Of a DNA stretch of 9,700 nt, positions 1-6,609 are shown in pieces. The DNA lies in the NCBI GenBank assembly GCA_020431945.1, contig JAGQHH010000615.1:1-9700 (forward strand), read 5' to 3'. The notes under the pieces are model-generated. The model ran no database searches. It was not told the DNA's origin and saw nothing but the letters and a program-made list of their open reading frames with translations. The number at the start of each line of letters is the position of its first letter. Positions within the stretch are counted from its first letter, which is position 1. The translations under genes were made by a program, and so were the position numbers. This DNA comes from Cyanobacteria bacterium HKST-UBA02. GTDB lineage: Bacteria > Cyanobacteriota > Vampirovibrionia > Obscuribacterales > Obscuribacteraceae.

Positions 1-144
1 GCCGGAGGATCACAGGGTCCTTCAACGGGAGGCTGTGCCGGAGGATCACAGGGTCCTTCCACGGGAGGCTGTGCCGGAGGATCGCAGGGTCCTTCCACAG
101 GAGGCTGTGCCGGAGGATCGCAGGGACCTTCTACAGGAGGCTGC
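1..144 (-). repeat. 36-bp tandem repeat, four copies, continuing off the left edge
   Basis: Four direct copies of a 36-base unit lie at 1-36, 37-72, 73-108 and 109-144, followed by a decayed partial copy to about 160. Copies differ at unit positions 12, 18, 24, 27 and 36 only. On the minus strand each unit encodes QPPVEGPCDPPA, and the differences inside the unit are synonymous. The multiple of three keeps the frame whatever the copy number. There are no spacers, so this is not a CRISPR array. The copy number outside the window is unknown. Confidence 0.95.
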
Positions 145-581
145 TCGGGAGGATTGGAGGGCTGCTCGCAATTACCACCACGCTCATTGCGATCGCCACG
201 ACCACGGTTCTGGTCACCACCGCCCCGATGCTCGCGTTCGCCATCATCATGCGAATGACGCTCATGGTGATCGCCCTGACTGTTGCGTTCACCGTTATTG
301 TTGTCGCGTCCCCGGCCGGCACCGCTGTCGGTGCTGCCACGATGGCCACCATTGCCATTGTTGCCGCTGCAATCAGCGAAGACATCATGGTTTAGCGCTA
401 GCTCGAGCTCATTATTGAGGGAGTCTTCATCCTTGTGATGATCGGAGCGGTTATCACGATCGCCGAAAGCTTTGCAGTGAGCCTCACGGGTCCAGCAGTT
501 GGCGGCTGTGGTCTTGATCGGTGAGCTGCTTTCTATGCCTTCGGTGGGGTCTTGGGGTGCATCGATAGGAGCATGTGGCAT
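1..581 (-). CDS. Hypothetical low-complexity protein with tandem QPPVEGPCDPPA repeats (C-terminus off left edge)
   Basis: I do not recognise this gene. It starts at ATG 581-579, with GGAGGA seven bases upstream, and stays open to the window edge (193 codons). Residues 1-62 are an ordinary hydrophilic N-terminus (MPHAPIDAPQDPTEG...) with no signal peptide or membrane segment. Residues about 72-137 are rich in Gly, Asn, Asp, Arg and His (GNNGNGGHRG, RGRDNNNGERN, HHERHSHDDGERE) and are probably disordered. From about 138 it is proline-rich, and from 147 it runs in 12-residue units QPPVEGPCDPPA, one Cys per unit. Differences among the DNA copies are all at codon third positions and silent. The upstream in-frame stop (630-632) leaves ATG 581 as the only start. 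It is divergent from the kinase gene. Structural or metal-binding roles for the His/Asp and Cys-rich parts are guesses only. The strand call rests on the ribosome binding site and composition. Confidence 0.72.
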   Translation of the reverse strand, partial: MPHAPIDAPQDPTEGIESSSPIKTTAANCWTREAHCKAFGDRDNRSDHHKDEDSLNNELELALNHDVFADCSGNNGNGGHRGSTDSGAGRGRDNNNGERNSQGDHHERHSHDDGEREHRGGGDQNRGRGDRNERGGNCEQPSNPPEQPPVEGPCDPPAQPPVEGPCDPPAQPPVEGPCDPPAQPPVEGPCDPP

Positions 582-588
582 TGGGGAA

Positions 589-594
589 TCCTCC
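589..594 (-). promoter_or_regulatory. Ribosome binding site that fixes the start of the left-edge gene
   Basis: On the minus strand GGAGGA is followed by a seven-base spacer and ATG (581-579). It is the main reason for choosing the minus-strand frame over competing frames. A small GCCC-gtaag-GGGC inverted repeat (598-610) sits just upstream of it. Confidence 0.75.
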
Positions 595-744
595 AGAGCC
601 CGTAAGGGGCAGGACAGGTGGGCAGGACATTACGCTCCAGGGGTGGGGAGCGGTTGGTCTTAGAGGGCTTGGTAATGACTGCCATTGCTCCGCAGAAGGC
701 GAAGCGTTGAATTCGGCTGTCGGTTGCCAAGTTATTCGGGAAAA

Positions 745-762
745 GTGACACAAATGTGACGC
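745..762 (+). promoter_or_regulatory. Candidate response-regulator operator: two direct repeats, 11-bp period
   Basis: GTGACAC (745-751), AAAT, then GTGACGC (756-762) form two seven-base direct repeats one helical turn apart with an AT-rich spacer. This is the geometry of OmpR/PhoB-family operators, and the complement contains GTCAC/TGTCAC, which resembles the TGTCA core of Pho boxes. It lies 69 bases before the preferred kinase start. A function is inferred only from this arrangement. Confidence 0.3.
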
Positions 763-830
763 GGGCGACCGGGAACAGTAATATAGACCGTGAGCCACAC
801 CGGAATCAGCAGCAGGAAATCGACCACCAC

Positions 831-2978
831 ATGCTCAGCCGCATCAAGCTCGGACACAAAGCACTCTTGCTGGTAGGAATTCCCCTGGCTTTCGAGCTGG
901 GATTCGCAGTGGTCATGTTCTCTCTCATGCATGAGGCGGAGCAGGACGTCCTCCTCACGAACAGGACCCAGAAAGTAGTCTCCCAGATCAACAAGATCTT
1001 CATCGACGTATTCGAGGTGGCAGTAGAATCCAAGACCACTACCTCGGGCGGTATGCAGGTTGCCGAAACCGCCGAGTTGATAAAACACCTGAGGGACGAG
1101 ATCCTGGATCTCAAAGATCTCTGCTCCGATGTCCCGGCACACGTCAAACGGGTCCAGGGAGTCCTCGACTCGATGGATCGCATGCTCGACAATCTCGGCA
1201 CGCCTCCCGCCAAAATGGACGAAGCGAGCGACTGGGTCAGCGGCAAGGACAAAGCAAAATCCATGAGACCGGCATTGCGAGCCATTGCCGTGGAGCTTCA
1301 GGCAATCAGAAAAGACCACGAGAGACTGGAGCTAATTCGCCTCGAGGACGAATCTAAAAGGCGCAAACAAATTATGAATGTCCTGCTCGCCGGCAGCATC
1401 ATAAACGTCATCCTTGCCCTGGGGCTGGTCTCGCTTTTTAACCGGAATATCATCAGGAGATTGAACAATCTCATGGCTAATACTTTCCTTCTTTCTATAG
1501 GAAAGCCTCTCAATCCCCCGGTGGCCGGCTCCGATGAAATAGCGCACCTGGACAGGACATTCAACAAAGTAGCCGGCGATCTGCTCCGAGTCATGAACAA
1601 GCAGCAAGCAATCTTTCAAGACGTGGTAGACGTGATCTGCTCGGTGGCGGAAGACGGTTCTTTCACCGAAGTCAGCAAATCAGCGGCGAAAGCCTGGGGT
1701 TACAATCAGGAAGAGCTTCTGGGCACCAATCTCTTCGATCTGGTGGTCGCGGACGAGGCGAAAAGGATAAAAGCGAAGTTTCAAGAGCTCCGGGAGACCG
1801 AAGGGAAGACCCAGATCGAATGTCGCCTGCGCAAAAGCAACGGACCTATTATCAATGTGCTCTGGTCGGTGAGCTGGTCCGAAACCGAGAAAAACTTCTT
1901 TTGCGTGGCTCACGACATAACCGAGCGCAAACAGAACGAAGACATTCTCATCGAAACCGAAGCGACCCTTCGAACCATTGTCGAGAATCTACCCGTAGGT
2001 CTGATCATGACCAACCTCGCCGGTACCGTGAAGATGCTCAATCCGGCGGCTCAAGCGATGTTCGGGCTGAATCAAGAAGAAGCTTTCGATCGCAAGATCG
2101 GCAAATGGCTCGAGCTTGGCACCAGCTTCGATACTACTCAAGAATCCATGGATACCCTGATCGGCACGAACAGGGAGGTCAGGGCTCATCGATCCTCCGG
2201 AGAGACGTTCCCGGCCGAGATCTCCGCATCGGCCATCAGAACAGCCGAGGGAAGACAGATAATCGTCCTGATAGTGGACGTCACTTCCAGGCACGAAGTC
2301 GAAGCGATGAAACGACAGTTCGTCGCTATGGTGTCCCACGAGCTGCGTACCCCTTTGACTTCAGTGAAAAGCTATCTCGAGCTCATGGAGCGCGGCACCT
2401 ATGGGACCCTCAACGATCGAGGCAGAGCGACCATGGGGCGCGTAGAAGAGAATCTCAACCGTCTCACCGGGCTCATCGAGGACCTCCTGGACATAGAAAG
2501 GCTCGAATCAGGCTCTATGACCCTGGAGATTGCCCGGGTCGAGCTGGAAGACGTTCTCGATCTGGCCATGGAAAGCGTAAGAGCTGCTGCGGGCAAGAAA
2601 GATATCGAAGTGGTGTTGCCGGTCACCGAGATCGTCTTGCAAGCCGATCGGGACAAGCTTGTACAGGTACTGACCAATCTTCTGGCAAACGCCATAAAGT
2701 TCTCCGATTCCGGAAAGCATATAGAAGTGAAAGTCGATACCGCCGATGACAAGGTCACGATCAGTGTCATCGATGAAGGTCGTGGAATTCCTATTGCGGC
2801 TCAGAAGAAAATTTTCGAGCGCTTTCAACAAGTCGAGCAGGAAGATTCCAGACGCTATGGCGGTGCCGGTCTGGGTCTGGCCATCTGCAAAGAGATCGTC
2901 ACCCTACATGGTGGCACCATCGGAGTCGAGAGCACAGAAGGGAAAGGAAGCCGCTTCTGGTTCGAGATTCCCAGATGA
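831..2978 (+). CDS. Membrane-bound sensor histidine kinase (CHASE3-like sensor, HAMP, two PAS, HisKA, HATPase_c)
   Basis: This is a complete histidine kinase of 715 residues from ATG 831. Order: membrane helix about 11-33; a mostly helical extracytoplasmic region 34-180 of CHASE3-like size; second helix about 181-203; HAMP-like linker 204-255; PAS about 261-370, ending VAHDITERK; second PAS about 381-490, ending IVDVTSRHE; HisKA with SHELRTPL and phosphoacceptor His503; ATPase with N box around Asn620, G1 DEGRGI at Asp648 and G2 GGAGLGLAI at 677-685. All catalytic boxes are intact. A GTG at 756 would add 25 charged residues. I prefer 831 because the protein then begins just before the first helix, although both starts have weak ribosome binding sites. 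There is no receiver domain and no response-regulator gene nearby, so the partner and signal are unknown. PAS domains may sense redox state or a ligand, which cannot be read here. Confidence 0.95.
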   Translation: MLSRIKLGHKALLLVGIPLAFELGFAVVMFSLMHEAEQDVLLTNRTQKVVSQINKIFIDVFEVAVESKTTTSGGMQVAETAELIKHLRDEILDLKDLCSDVPAHVKRVQGVLDSMDRMLDNLGTPPAKMDEASDWVSGKDKAKSMRPALRAIAVELQAIRKDHERLELIRLEDESKRRKQIMNVLLAGSIINVILALGLVSLFNRNIIRRLNNLMANTFLLSIGKPLNPPVAGSDEIAHLDRTFNKVAGDLLRVMNKQQAIFQDVVDVICSVAEDGSFTEVSKSAAKAWGYNQEELLGTNLFDLVVADEAKRIKAKFQELRETEGKTQIECRLRKSNGPIINVLWSVSWSETEKNFFCVAHDITERKQNEDILIETEATLRTIVENLPVGLIMTNLAGTVKMLNPAAQAMFGLNQEEAFDRKIGKWLELGTSFDTTQESMDTLIGTNREVRAHRSSGETFPAEISASAIRTAEGRQIIVLIVDVTSRHEVEAMKRQFVAMVSHELRTPLTSVKSYLELMERGTYGTLNDRGRATMGRVEENLNRLTGLIEDLLDIERLESGSMTLEIARVELEDVLDLAMESVRAAAGKKDIEVVLPVTEIVLQADRDKLVQVLTNLLANAIKFSDSGKHIEVKVDTADDKVTISVIDEGRGIPIAAQKKIFERFQQVEQEDSRRYGGAGLGLAICKEIVTLHGGTIGVESTEGKGSRFWFEIPR

Positions 2979-2989
2979 CTCTCCCGATC

Positions 2990-3154
2990 CTACTGGTAGT
3001 TGGAAGCATTCGAGGCTATCTCGCCGCGATAGTGGGTGCTCTGATCGTGCATGAACTGCCTGGCGTCGGAGACGCTCAGAGCAATCAGAGTAGCCAGAGC
3101 ACAAAGAAATATAAACCACTCCAGCGGTTTCAGGCTAAGCTCGTCCCTGTTCAT
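2990..3154 (-). CDS. Small single-pass membrane protein (54 aa), hypothetical
   Basis: A short reading frame begins MNRDELSLKPLEW and ends ASNYQ with TAG. AAGGAGGT (3159-3166) lies four bases before the ATG, one of the best ribosome binding sites in the window. Residues about 13-28 (WFIFLCALATLIALSV) form one hydrophobic helix, with a short charged N-terminus and a polar 25-residue C-terminal tail. No family is recognised. It reads toward the kinase gene, with the two stops 11 bases apart, and away from argC. A competing plus-strand frame (2975-3253) overlaps the kinase stop by ATGA but has no ribosome binding site. A partner or accessory role with the neighbouring kinase is possible but rests only on position. 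The size, signal and helix make it a better gene than the overlapping frame. Confidence 0.62.
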   Translation of the reverse strand: MNRDELSLKPLEWFIFLCALATLIALSVSDARQFMHDQSTHYRGEIASNASNYQ

Positions 3155-3215
3155 CGCAACCTCCTTTTTTGCTACACAAACTACATAGCGCAGCCCTACC
3201 GTAGTATTGCGTCAG

Positions 3216-3227
3216 CTAGTACACTAG
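3216..3227. promoter_or_regulatory. Short perfect inverted repeat upstream of argC
   Basis: CTAGT-AC-ACTAG is a 12-base symmetric site 22 bases before the argC start, in the 95-base gap between argC and the divergent small membrane protein. It does not match the ARG-box patterns of ArgR or AhrC that I know. It could be an operator or chance. Confidence 0.2.
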
Positions 3228-3249
3228 TTGAAAGCGAGATCTCCATAGA

Positions 3250-4287
3250 ATGATCAAAGTCGGAATCGTAGGCGCCACAGGATATACCGGACAGGAGCTG
3301 GTCCGGCTTCTTCTGCCGCACCCGGATGCCCGCATCGAGTGTCTCACTTCCAATTCATATAAAGGAAAGAAGTTCTCCAGCATCTTTCCCGCTTTCGAGA
3401 GCCTGGTGGACCTGGAGCTGATGAGCACCGACGACCTCGCCGAGATCATCGAGCGCTGTGACTTCGTTTTTTTCGCTCTACCTCACGGTATCGCCGCCGG
3501 GCTCCTGAAAAATCAGGCTCTGGCTGAGACCAGGGTGATCGATCTGGGCGCCGATTTCCGCCTGCGGAACGCCCGGGACTACCAGGTCTGGTATCAGCTC
3601 GAGCATCCCTGGCCGGAAGGGCTGAGCAAGAGCGTATACGGTCTCTCCGAATGGCGCCGGGATCGAATCCGAGAAGCCACCATAGTAGCCAATCCGGGCT
3701 GTTATGCCACCTCGGTGGAGCTCGCCCTGCTTCCCCTGGCCGAAGCCGGTCTACTGGGAGACACCATCGTCGACGCCAAGTCTGGAGTCTCGGGAGCCGG
3801 GCGCTCGGCTTCCATCGATACTCATTTCAATGAATGCAATGAGAGTATCAAGGCCTACAAAGTCGCCGCTCACCGCCACACACCGGAGATCGAGCAGGAG
3901 CTGGGTTCTTTCTCCGGGCAGCAGAAAAGAATAACTTTCACTCCCCACCTCATTCCGATCCAGAGGGGTATCCTCTCTACGATATATTGCAATCTTCCCG
4001 AGGGCGTCGGTATCGACGAGATCCGCTCCCTCTATAGAGAGTCCTATGCCAGCGAGCCTTTCGTCCGCCTGCTGGAGGATCGTCAGTCCCCGGAGACCCG
4101 CTGGGTAGCCGGTACCAATTACTGCGACCTGAGCATCAATATAGACGAGCGGACAGACCGGCTGATCATCATCTCTGCCCTGGATAACCTGATCAAAGGC
4201 GCTGCCGGTCAAGCAATACAAAATATGAACATAATGAGCAATTTCGACGAGACCAAAGGACTGAGCCTCCTTCCACGCTTTCCCTGA
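3250..4287 (+). CDS. argC: N-acetyl-gamma-glutamyl-phosphate reductase
   Basis: ArgC catalyses the NADPH-dependent reduction of N-acetylglutamyl-5-phosphate to the semialdehyde, the third step from glutamate to ornithine, in the cytoplasm. The 345-residue protein has the usual length and opens with the nucleotide-binding motif GATGYTGQELVRLL. The catalytic cysteine is Cys151 in ANPGCYATS. SGVSGAGR and HRHTPEIEQEL (His208, His210) are the other family signatures, and FTPHLIPIQRGIL completes the catalytic domain. ATG 3250 places the dinucleotide motif at its normal distance from the N-terminus, although the ribosome binding site is poor. It is the first gene of the arginine cluster, but a 247-base regulatory gap separates it from argJ, so the two may be separate transcription units. 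No intrinsic terminator directly follows its stop. Confidence 0.97.
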   Translation: MIKVGIVGATGYTGQELVRLLLPHPDARIECLTSNSYKGKKFSSIFPAFESLVDLELMSTDDLAEIIERCDFVFFALPHGIAAGLLKNQALAETRVIDLGADFRLRNARDYQVWYQLEHPWPEGLSKSVYGLSEWRRDRIREATIVANPGCYATSVELALLPLAEAGLLGDTIVDAKSGVSGAGRSASIDTHFNECNESIKAYKVAAHRHTPEIEQELGSFSGQQKRITFTPHLIPIQRGILSTIYCNLPEGVGIDEIRSLYRESYASEPFVRLLEDRQSPETRWVAGTNYCDLSINIDERTDRLIIISALDNLIKGAAGQAIQNMNIMSNFDETKGLSLLPRFP

Positions 4288-4320
4288 AGCCATTTCCGTA
4301 AAGCATTTCCAAACATTTTG

Positions 4321-4349
4321 TTGACACGGCTCCCGGACCGATGTTAACT
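4321..4349 (+). promoter_or_regulatory. Candidate sigma-70-type promoter for the argJ leader
   Basis: A perfect -35 TTGACA (4321-4326) is followed after 17 bases by TTAACT (4344-4349), which matches the -10 consensus at three of six positions. The predicted start point near 4356 lies only a few bases before the ATG of the Arg-rich mini-ORF. A second -35-like TTGACG at 4446-4451 has no acceptable -10 element. Confidence 0.45.
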
Positions 4350-4359
4350 TCCTTGCATA

Positions 4360-4449
4360 ATGAACAGCACCAGCAACAACTTCGCCCTCAGCCTCCGGCT
4401 CCGACGCCCTCGATTCTCAGCGAGCTCGGGGAAGTCCAGGCATAGTTGA
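4360..4449 (+). CDS. Putative Arg-rich leader peptide of the argJBF operon (29 codons)
   Basis: The mini-ORF reads MNSTSNNFALSLRLRRPRFS...KSRHS and ends with TGA 4447-4449. Four arginine codons (CGG, CGA, CGC, CGA; 4396-4413) fall within seven codons, and a fifth (AGG) is at 4438-4440. No ribosome binding site precedes the ATG. The predicted transcription start is only about 3-5 bases upstream, so it would be translated as a leaderless message. Leader peptides rich in the codon of the pathway's end product are the sensing element of transcription attenuators such as trp and his. The downstream terminator and competing pairing suit the same role. The overlapping frame at 4341-4445 (MLTSLHNEQHQQQ...) is also open but lacks such an Arg cluster. 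Expression is unproven. Confidence 0.42.
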   Translation: MNSTSNNFALSLRLRRPRFSASSGKSRHS

Positions 4450-4489
4450 CGCGCTAGTTTCGTCATCTTTCGAAGCCCCCGAGTATCGC
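4420..4489 (+). promoter_or_regulatory. Candidate antiterminator pairing in the argJ leader RNA
   Basis: GCGAGCTCGGGG (4420-4431) can pair with CCCCGAG (4477-4483), continuing by a G-U pair with 4484, a bulged A at 4485 and four pairs with TCGC (4486-4489). That takes up the 5' arm and most of the loop of the terminator at 4476-4505, so the two structures exclude each other. A ribosome at the mini-ORF stop would cover the left arm, while one held at the first Arg codons would leave it free. This is the expected logic for attenuation by arginine supply, derived by hand pairing. Confidence 0.42.
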
Positions 4490-4505
4490 TTACTCGGGGG
4501 TTTTT
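4476..4505 (+). terminator. Strong intrinsic terminator directly upstream of argJ
   Basis: CCCCCGAGTA (4476-4485) and TACTCGGGGG (4491-4500) form a perfect ten-pair stem with the five-base loop TCGCT, followed at once by TTTTT (4501-4505). This is a textbook Rho-independent terminator. It ends 29 bases before the argJ ATG, with no room for another promoter between them, so argJBF transcription probably has to pass through it. Confidence 0.9.
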
Positions 4506-4534
4506 GTCTTTGGCCATATCAGGGAATCAGGAAA

Positions 4535-5827
4535 ATGAAAACGACAATCAGCGCGATCAAAGGTGGAGTCACCGCAGCCCAGGGGTTCAAGGCTGCCGGA
4601 GAGCATGTCGGTCTCAAGCGCAAGAGAAAGGATCTGGCTATCCTGATGAGCGATCTGCCCTGCCAGTATGCCGGTACTTTCACCACCAGCACCGCCAAGG
4701 CAGCCCCGGTGCTCTGGAACAAAGAAATCCTCGAGAACGGCGCCCCGGTGAAAGCCCTGGTGGTAAACAGCGGTAACGCCAATTCCTGCACCGGAGCCCA
4801 GGGCTTCGTCCACACCCGGCAGATGGCTGAAGCTGTAGCCGAGCACACCGGATGCCAGAGCGAAGAGGTCCTGGTCGCCTCCACCGGCATCATCGGCGTT
4901 CCCCTTCCCATAGATGATGTCACCAGCGGAATCGCCATTGTGGCGCCGCTCCTGGGCTATTCGAAAGAGCACGGCAGCAGCGCCGCCGAAGCGATCATGA
5001 CCACCGACTCTTTTATCAAAGAAGCTGCCCTGCAATTCGAGATCGACGGCAAGCTCATCACCCTGGGCGCCATGGCCAAGGGCTCCGGGATGCTGCACCC
5101 GAACATGGCTACCATGCTCTCTTTCATCACCACCGACCTGAGCATCAGCCCGGCTCTCTTGCAGAAAGCCCTGAGCGCTTCGGTCTGCGGTACCTATAAC
5201 ATGATCTCGGTGGATGCCGACACCAGCACCAACGACATGGTGGCTATCCTCGCCAATGGGGCTGCCGGCAACCAGACTATCGACACGGAAAACGACGACT
5301 ACTGTCTCTTCGTAGCCGCCCTCAACGAGCTCAACGAGCATCTGGCCAAATCCATCGCCAGCGACGGGGAAGGTGCCACCAAGCTCATCGAGGTCGAAGT
5401 CAAAGGAGCCGCCTCTCTGGAAGACGCCAGAACCCTGGCCCGGGCGGTCGTCTCCTCCAACCTGGTCAAAACAGCTTTCTTCGCCAGCGATCCCAACTGG
5501 GGCAGAATCGTGGCCGCCATGGGTGCAACCGGCATCGGCTTCGATACCGGTGTCCTCTCCATCGAAATCGCCGGCGCCGGTCTTTCGAGCTATCTTCTCA
5601 AAGACGGTAATCCCTGCTGGATCGAAGAAGGCAAGGCGGCCTGCATTCTGGCGGCACCGGTGGTGAAGACCACTGTATTTATGGGCGGTGCCGCTCTGGA
5701 CAACGAAAACTATCATGACGCCCGGGCCTGGGGATGCGACCTCACCCACGAATATATCCAGCTCACCAGCAGATATCGGAGCAGTCATGTAGTCACCATT
5801 CCGGCAAAGTCTGAGGTGGTGGCATGA
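4535..5827 (+). CDS. argJ: Bifunctional ornithine acetyltransferase / N-acetylglutamate synthase
   Basis: ArgJ moves the acetyl group from N-acetylornithine to glutamate, closing the cyclic arginine pathway. Bifunctional members can also use acetyl-CoA. The 430-residue protein carries the autocleavage site of the family, KGSGMLHPNMA/TMLSF, with Thr193 the expected new N-terminal nucleophile of the beta chain. Thr117-Gly118 in STGIIG fit the oxyanion hole. DADTSTNDM and ASDPNWGRI are further signatures. It extends about 13 residues beyond the usual end (SHVVTIPAKSEVVA after YRS). AGGGAA (4521-4526) serves as ribosome binding site. It is the first gene of argJ-argB-argF and follows the putative attenuator. 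Its stop overlaps the argB start as ATGA. Whether it is mono- or bifunctional cannot be told from sequence; no argA is seen here. Confidence 0.96.
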   Translation: MKTTISAIKGGVTAAQGFKAAGEHVGLKRKRKDLAILMSDLPCQYAGTFTTSTAKAAPVLWNKEILENGAPVKALVVNSGNANSCTGAQGFVHTRQMAEAVAEHTGCQSEEVLVASTGIIGVPLPIDDVTSGIAIVAPLLGYSKEHGSSAAEAIMTTDSFIKEAALQFEIDGKLITLGAMAKGSGMLHPNMATMLSFITTDLSISPALLQKALSASVCGTYNMISVDADTSTNDMVAILANGAAGNQTIDTENDDYCLFVAALNELNEHLAKSIASDGEGATKLIEVEVKGAASLEDARTLARAVVSSNLVKTAFFASDPNWGRIVAAMGATGIGFDTGVLSIEIAGAGLSSYLLKDGNPCWIEEGKAACILAAPVVKTTVFMGGAALDNENYHDARAWGCDLTHEYIQLTSRYRSSHVVTIPAKSEVVA

Positions 5828-6609
5828 AACTCGTAGTGAAAATCGGCGGAAGCACCCTCACCTCCCCTGCCACTCTCGACTCGCTCGCGCCGCAACTGGC
5901 CAGCCTCGTCGAAGAAGGCGCCACTGTCTATATCGTCCACGGAGCCGGTCCGCATATAAGCGCCCGGATGCTCGAGCTCGGACTCACCCCGCGCTTCGAG
6001 AACGGTCTGAGGGTCACGGATGAAGCCACTCTCGAGGTGGTGAAAGCGGAGCTTCTGGCTGTCAATTCAGAGATAGCCGGGGTTCTCTCCTCGAACGGTC
6101 TGGACATAGAAGTGAAAGGACCCGAGACCGGAGTTTTCAAAGCGGTCAAAGCGAGCTCTGAAAATACCGACCTTGGTCTTGTGGGTGAAGTCACCGGTGT
6201 CGACCTCGACAGTCTCGAAAGCGGCAAAGTCTCTGTTATCGCGCCCCTGGGCTTCGACGGCAAGAAGTTCTACAACATCAATGCCGACCATGCCGCCATG
6301 GCTCTTGCCGGAGCTGTGGACGCCGACGCCCTTGTCTTTTTGAGCGATGTCGACGGCGTTCTTCTCGACCGCAACGATCCAGAATCCCTGATCAAGCAGC
6401 TCATGCCCGGTCAGGCAGAAGACCTGATCTCCTCCGGCTCTGTCCAGGGAGGCATGATCCAGAAATTGAAAAACAGTATCAAAGCTCTCACTCTCGGTGT
6501 CCGAAGGGTGTGCATAACCGATGGACGACGAGCCGGCTCGTTGATCGAAGCGGCTCTCAACCGTATGAATTTTGGAACCACCCTCTTGCAAGAAGGACAA
6601 CTGTCATGA
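5824..6609 (+). CDS. argB: Acetylglutamate kinase
   Basis: ArgB phosphorylates N-acetylglutamate with ATP, the second step of the pathway. The 261-residue protein has the amino-acid-kinase fold signatures: VKIGGS with Lys6; VHGAGPHIS (most relatives have VHGGGP); GLRVTDEATLEVV; YNINADHAAMALA with Asn153 and Asp155; FLSDVDGVL; and GGMIQKLKN with Lys214. The protein begins almost at the KIGG motif and so lacks the N-terminal helix that assembles arginine-inhibited hexameric kinases. It resembles in layout the short, arginine-insensitive E. coli type. GAGGTGG (5813-5819) is the ribosome binding site. The start overlaps the argJ stop by four bases, and its own stop overlaps the argF ATG in the same way, which points to translational coupling across the operon. 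Confidence 0.94.
   Translation: MKLVVKIGGSTLTSPATLDSLAPQLASLVEEGATVYIVHGAGPHISARMLELGLTPRFENGLRVTDEATLEVVKAELLAVNSEIAGVLSSNGLDIEVKGPETGVFKAVKASSENTDLGLVGEVTGVDLDSLESGKVSVIAPLGFDGKKFYNINADHAAMALAGAVDADALVFLSDVDGVLLDRNDPESLIKQLMPGQAEDLISSGSVQGGMIQKLKNSIKALTLGVRRVCITDGRRAGSLIEAALNRMNFGTTLLQEGQLS

Larger units (their letters stand above)
582..830. other. Divergent intergenic region between the left-edge gene and the kinase gene
   Basis: This 249-base gap separates two divergently read genes and should hold both promoters. I see no convincing -35/-10 pair on either strand. It contains a nine-base direct repeat GGCAGGACA (608-616 and 621-629, 13-base period) in the leader of the left gene, and GTGACAC/GTGACGC repeats with an 11-base period (745-762) before the kinase. 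Translations of this stretch have no recognisable domain and no ribosome binding site. Confidence 0.6.

Noticed and set aside
1..160. CRISPR-like array because of 36-base repeats
   Set aside because: The 36-base units are directly adjacent with no spacers and keep a coding frame.
1..258. Plus-strand frame with AGGSQGPSTGGC repeats entering from the left
   Set aside because: Its third positions coincide with those of the minus frame, so silent variation does not separate them. After the repeats it becomes a Pro/Arg/Ser jumble and stops, while the minus frame has a start and a strong ribosome binding site.
131..388. Minus-strand hydrophobic 85-codon frame (MMSSLIAAATMAM...)
   Set aside because: It is a shifted reading of the same minus gene, has no ribosome binding site, and breaks off inside the repeat array.
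35..418. Plus-strand 127-codon frame rich in His and Arg
   Set aside because: No ribosome binding site, and its composition is what the G/N/D/R/H-rich minus gene would produce in an opposite frame.
2975..3253. Plus-strand 92-codon frame overlapping the kinase stop by ATGA
   Set aside because: No ribosome binding site; it runs over the argC start and through a composition that looks non-coding. The minus-strand 54-residue frame has the better signals, though the ATGA overlap keeps some doubt.
4446..4474. Second promoter (TTGACG) driving argJ past the terminator
   Set aside because: At 16-18 bases downstream there is no -10-like sequence. It remains the main alternative to read-through if start mapping places a transcript near 4480.
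4490..5788. 432-codon antisense frame over argJ
   Set aside because: argJ is certain from its catalytic motifs. The antisense frame is Gly/Asp/His-rich, starts without a ribosome binding site and reflects codon bias.
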